A stretch of 64,000 nucleotides of DNA from the NCBI GenBank assembly GCA_964344055.1, contig CAYFLT010000010.1:12791-76790 (forward strand). Reading direction: 5' to 3'. Position numbers and translations under genes: made by a program. This document shows, one piece after another, positions 60,771 to 64,000 of this stretch (the first letter of the stretch is position 1; each line of letters begins with the position of its first letter). This DNA is from OFTM10 sp964344055 (GTDB lineage Bacteria > Actinomycetota > Acidimicrobiia > Acidimicrobiales > Aldehydirespiratoraceae). The notes beneath the pieces are model-generated. The model had not been told where the DNA came from. It was given only the letters and a program-made list of their open reading frames with translations, and did not search any database.

Positions 60771-60856
60771 GCGTGCACCGCGGACCAGGGTCCTCGAAAG
60801 GTTGCCGCGCCGACGGTGCGGCCCTCCCCCATCCGCGGACGCGTCTTGACCACGCG

Positions 60857-60880
60857 ACGTAGTCGTACGTTCTCAGAACG
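60857..60880. other. Two adjacent palindromes before the DUF222/HNH gene
   Basis: ACGTA-GTCG-TACGT (60857-60870) and CGTTCT-C-AGAACG (60868-60880) overlap in the 273-nt gap between the helicase and the HNH gene. They could be a regulator site or a folded RNA. The rest of the gap shows no gene. Confidence 0.5.
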
Positions 60881-61043
60881 CGCGTAGGTCACTGGGCTGG
60901 GCCTGTCATACCCCCTCGCTAGGTTTGGTCGAACGAAGCTCGACTCACCGCTTCACCCCCTTCCCGAGGCGGAAGCTCCGGGAGAAGGCTGCTCCGCAGC
61001 ACGGGTGGTCCCTCAGACACGTTGATCGTCTCAGGAGATCACC

Positions 61044-62054
61044 ATGGCCACCGCCAACTCCGCACGTCCCGCGGGCCCACTGTCGACCGAGCTACTCGAG
61101 GTCACGAGCGCCTGGGCTCGGAGCCAGCAGCGAATCGTCACGCTGTCTGTCGACTTCGCGGAATCCTCCGAATGGGTGCTCGCCGGTTCGGCGACGCCCG
61201 CTCACTGGTTGGCGGACATCGCCGACGTCGAAGTCAGCACCGCCCGCGAGTGGATCCGCATCGGCCGCCAGCTCCGCGAGCTTCCTGCCATCGCCGCGGC
61301 CTTCGCCGCGGGTGAGGTGTCCTACAGCAAGGTGCGGACCCTCACCAGGATCGCCACCGCTGAGAACGAGGAGGAACTGTTGGGGATCGCGAAGAAGGTC
61401 CCTGCCGGTGAACTCGGTCGAGCGCTCGCCCGCTGGCTCGACCGAAACAGCGATCCAGAGGAACTCGACGAGTATCAGCGGCGGCGGCGATCGGTCCGCT
61501 GGCGCACCGAGCCCGACGGCATGACCCTGTTCACTCTCCGGCTGCCGCCACTGGTTGCTGCGGCATTCATCGCCTACCTCACCGCCTGGGTCATGAAGAG
61601 TCGTCGACGCGTCACGATGGGTGGCAATCGCGCGTCCGCGGTCGCGCCAACCGTGGCCCAACAGCATGCGGACGCGGTCGAGGACCTCCTCACCAACGGC
61701 GGTGGTGAGACGCTGACCGAAATCGTCCTGCACGTCAGGGGCGATGGATGCACGCTCGACGACGGATCACCGATTCCCGGAAGTGTCGTCGAACGAATCG
61801 CCCCGGAATCGTTCCTGAGAGCGCTCATCCACGATGCCGAGAGCAAGCCGAGGAATGGGTCGGGTCGCCAACGTCACCCCAACGCCCGCCAGAAGCGAGT
61901 CGTGAAGGAACGCGACCAGGTGTGCGTCGACTGTGGACGGAGGGACCTGCTCCAATACGACCACGATCCGCCATTCGAGGAGTCGCAGCAGACAGTCATC
62001 GAAGAGCTGGTGCTGAGATGTGCGCCCTGTCACTGGAAACGCCATGCGGCGTGA
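61044..62054 (+). CDS. DUF222 / HNH endonuclease-domain protein (13E12-type)
   Basis: This 336-residue protein has an N-terminal DUF222 region (about 10-220, WLADIADVEVSTAREWIRIGRQL) and a C-terminal HNH nuclease-like domain with CVDCGRRDLLQYDHDPPFEE and LRCAPCHWKRH, keeping the Cys pairs and His-Asn/His core. Many copies occur in actinobacterial genomes, some with repeat or mobile behaviour; their function is unclear. CAGGAG lies 8 nt before the ATG. It lies between a helicase and ligA with no repeats at its ends. Confidence 0.88.
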   Translation: MATANSARPAGPLSTELLEVTSAWARSQQRIVTLSVDFAESSEWVLAGSATPAHWLADIADVEVSTAREWIRIGRQLRELPAIAAAFAAGEVSYSKVRTLTRIATAENEEELLGIAKKVPAGELGRALARWLDRNSDPEELDEYQRRRRSVRWRTEPDGMTLFTLRLPPLVAAAFIAYLTAWVMKSRRRVTMGGNRASAVAPTVAQQHADAVEDLLTNGGGETLTEIVLHVRGDGCTLDDGSPIPGSVVERIAPESFLRALIHDAESKPRNGSGRQRHPNARQKRVVKERDQVCVDCGRRDLLQYDHDPPFEESQQTVIEELVLRCAPCHWKRHAA

Positions 62055-62071
62055 GGGCTCACTGGGCCGCG

Positions 62072-64000
62072 CTACGGCACCTCGCCGGTTTCGAGAAGCT
62101 GGGTGAAACCGGCCTCGTCGATGATCGGGACTCCCGCCTCCTCGGCCTTGGAGACCTTCGACGCGCCGGGCTCAGCACCGATCACCAGGGCTAGCGTCTT
62201 CTTCGAGACACTCCCCGGCGACTTTCCGCCTCGGGCCAGGATGGCCTCCTTGGCCCCGTCCCGGGTGAAGCCGTCGAGAGTGCCGCTCACCACCACGGCC
62301 TTGCCCTCCAAGGTCTGGGGCATCGAACGGTCGACCTGCGCCGCCTCCATCGTGAGACCCGCATCTCGTAGGCGCTGGATCAACTCCCGGGCCGCCGGCT
62401 CGGAGAACCACTTGTGCACCGCCTCGGCGATGATCATGCCGAAGCCGTCCACCGCTGCGAGTTCCTCGACCGAGGCGTCCATGATCCTCTCCATCGAGCC
62501 GAACGCGGCTGCAAGGGTCTGGCCGTTCACCTGACCGATCTCAGGGATTCGGAGGGCGAACAACAGGTTGCCCAAAGGCCGGACCTTCGAGGCCTCTATG
62601 GCGCTGCGGAGATTCTCGACCGACCGTTCCTTGAATCCCTCGAGTTCGAGAATGCGGTCGTAGTCGAGCGTGTAGAGATCAGAGACGTCATCGAGGAGTC
62701 CGAGCGTGACGAAGCGATCGACGTTCTTCTCGCCGAGAAACTCGATGTCCATCGCAGTCCGGCCCGAGAAGTGCTCGATCCGACCTCTCACCTGGCGTGG
62801 GCAACGGAAGTTCACGCAGTTGGTCGCTGCCGCGCCCTCGTCCCGGACGAGTGGCTCGCCACACACCGGGCAGTCCTTCGGGAACTGCCAGGGCTTCGAG
62901 TCGGAAGGCCGGTCCGCCAGAACCGGACCCACCACCTCGGGGATGACGTCGCCGGCCCGTCGGACGATCACGCTGTCACCGGGTCGGACATCCTTGGCCG
63001 CCACCTGGTCCTCGTTGTGAAGCGTGGCTGTGCCGACCGTGACCCCACCGACGAAGACCGGGTCCAGAACCGCAAATGGGGTCGCCTGGCCCGATGGCCC
63101 GATCGACACCTCGATGTCGAGAAGGGTGGTGACCCGCTCTTCGGGTGGGAGCTTGAAGGCGATGGCCCAACGTGGCGCTTTCGCATCGGCGCCCAGTTCG
63201 TTCTGAAGACGTAGATCGTCGACCTTCACCACGACGCCATCGAACTCGTAGTCGAAGTCGTGACGTCGTTTCTGGAACTCAAGAATCCTCTCTTCCACCG
63301 CCTCGATCGACTCGAAGGCCTTCGTGTGCTCGTTCATCGGGAACCCGAGCGAACCCATCCATGCGAGCGTCTGCGTGTGGGATCCGAGCTCAGGGCCGCC
63401 TTCCACCGACCCGCGCTGGTAGCCGAAGAACGACAGTTCACGATCGGCGGTCACTGCGGCGTCCACCTGGCGCAACGAGCCTGCCGCGGTGTTGCGGGGA
63501 TTGATGTAGAGCTTCGGCTCCCTACCGCTGGCCTCGGCCAGCTCGACCTGGCGGCGATTGAGCGCCTCGAAGCTCGAGAGCTTCATGTACACCTCACCCC
63601 GCACCTCGAGCACCGGCGGAGCATCGGCCGGTAGAGCCCGCGGGATGTCCGCGATCGTCAGCACGTTGTGCGTGACATCCTCACCGACCGCACCATCGCC
63701 CCGCGTCGCTCCCTGGACGAGGCGCCCGTTCTCATACCGGAGCGATATGGCGAGCCCGTCGAACTTCAGCTCCACGGCGAATCGGGGAACCGGCCTGCCT
63801 TCGAGGCGGCGCTCCGCCCTCTCGTTCCATGCCTTCAGCTCCTCGAGATCGAACGCGTTGTGCAGGGACATCATCGGCACGGTGTGGAAGACCGGCGCGA
63901 ACGCGGTGTTGGCCGGCCCGCCGACTCGACGCGTGGGTGATTCCTCGGTGACGAGTTCAGGATGGGCTTCCTCGAGCTCTTCGAGTTCGCGCAGAAGCCG
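62072..64000 (-). CDS. ligA: NAD-dependent DNA ligase (5' end beyond window)
   Basis: LigA seals nicks in DNA using NAD. The window holds 642 codons without its N-terminus; the frame is open to base 64000. It has the adenylation lysine in VELKFDGLAISL, the LYINPRNTAAGSLRQ and DGVVVKVDD motifs, an OB fold, the zinc finger CPVCGEPL...NCVNFRCP, the helix-hairpin-helix region and the C-terminal BRCT domain (about the last 80 residues). All catalytic motifs in the visible part are intact. Confidence 0.96.
   Translation of the reverse strand, partial: RLLRELEELEEAHPELVTEESPTRRVGGPANTAFAPVFHTVPMMSLHNAFDLEELKAWNERAERRLEGRPVPRFAVELKFDGLAISLRYENGRLVQGATRGDGAVGEDVTHNVLTIADIPRALPADAPPVLEVRGEVYMKLSSFEALNRRQVELAEASGREPKLYINPRNTAAGSLRQVDAAVTADRELSFFGYQRGSVEGGPELGSHTQTLAWMGSLGFPMNEHTKAFESIEAVEERILEFQKRRHDFDYEFDGVVVKVDDLRLQNELGADAKAPRWAIAFKLPPEERVTTLLDIEVSIGPSGQATPFAVLDPVFVGGVTVGTATLHNEDQVAAKDVRPGDSVIVRRAGDVIPEVVGPVLADRPSDSKPWQFPKDCPVCGEPLVRDEGAAATNCVNFRCPRQVRGRIEHFSGRTAMDIEFLGEKNVDRFVTLGLLDDVSDLYTLDYDRILELEGFKERSVENLRSAIEASKVRPLGNLLFALRIPEIGQVNGQTLAAAFGSMERIMDASVEELAAVDGFGMIIAEAVHKWFSEPAARELIQRLRDAGLTMEAAQVDRSMPQTLEGKAVVVSGTLDGFTRDGAKEAILARGGKSPGSVSKKTLALVIGAEPGASKVSKAEEAGVPIIDEAGFTQLLETGEVP

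Noticed and set aside
60929..60944. LexA/SOS box before the DUF222/HNH gene (TCGAAC-N4-CTCGAC)
   Set aside because: The left half fits the actinobacterial consensus, but the right half has too many mismatches.
61044..62054. Homing endonuclease or group I intron insertion
   Set aside because: The HNH gene lies in its own intergenic space, interrupts no gene and has no intron-like ends; the DUF222 region shows it is the 13E12 type.

Overview
This window looks like a draft chromosome segment from a high-GC actinobacterium. A WhiB protein, a PdtaS-type sensor kinase, DUF3107, a class E sortase, a septum-formation lipoprotein, a DUF222/HNH (13E12-type) protein and a PASTA kinase all point to Actinomycetota. 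A complete System I cytochrome c maturation operon, which most actinobacteria lack, makes Acidimicrobiia the most likely class; that placement is inference. Four runs of N (6856-6901, 18856-18865, 20876-20885, 57420-57547) interrupt four genes. In three of them the reading frame does not carry across, so the N counts are placeholders. No tRNA, rRNA, CRISPR array, prophage or transposase was seen.

Layout. 0-11 kb: etfB, a lipid kinase, GDPD, whiB, pdtaS, DUF3107, mrp divergent from a SufR-like Fe-S regulator, a degenerate receiver protein, a SixA-like phosphatase, a Crp/Fnr regulator and a DUF3179 lipoprotein. 11-20 kb: a tightly overlapped ccmABCDEFGH operon on the minus strand, ending in an unusual membrane-anchored protein that joins a YceI domain, a CxxCH haem site and a PHM/DBM-type dicopper monooxygenase. 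20-32 kb: sortase E, envelope lipoproteins, a GH63-like hydrolase divergent from a glycosyltransferase, small regulators and enzymes, a lytic transglycosylase and a YcaQ-like protein. 32-42 kb: transporters, a ChbG/YdjC deacetylase, a MarR-thiolase-SDR-enoyl-CoA hydratase operon, a cold-shock gene flanked by a palindromic repeat family, and an ABC-2 exporter. 42-47 kb: the ilvBNC operon, preceded by a branched-chain-rich leader peptide and an attenuator hairpin, with a -10 region shared with a divergent nucleotidyltransferase gene. 47-64 kb: an acyltransferase-3/SGNH protein, NIPSNAP, a MATE exporter, a GGDEF-EAL protein, gatCAB, an SCP2-like protein, a PASTA kinase, a DEAD-box helicase, DUF222/HNH and ligA, which runs off the right edge.

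Two organisational traits recur. Genes within operons overlap by ATGA, GTGA or TGATG, which implies translational coupling. Many first genes have a TANNNT hexamer only 6-10 nt before ATG/GTG/TTG and no Shine-Dalgarno sequence, so they are probably transcribed as leaderless mRNAs. The genes with visible 5' leaders (whiB, cspA, the DEAD-box helicase, ilvB) are ones where post-transcriptional or attenuation control is plausible.
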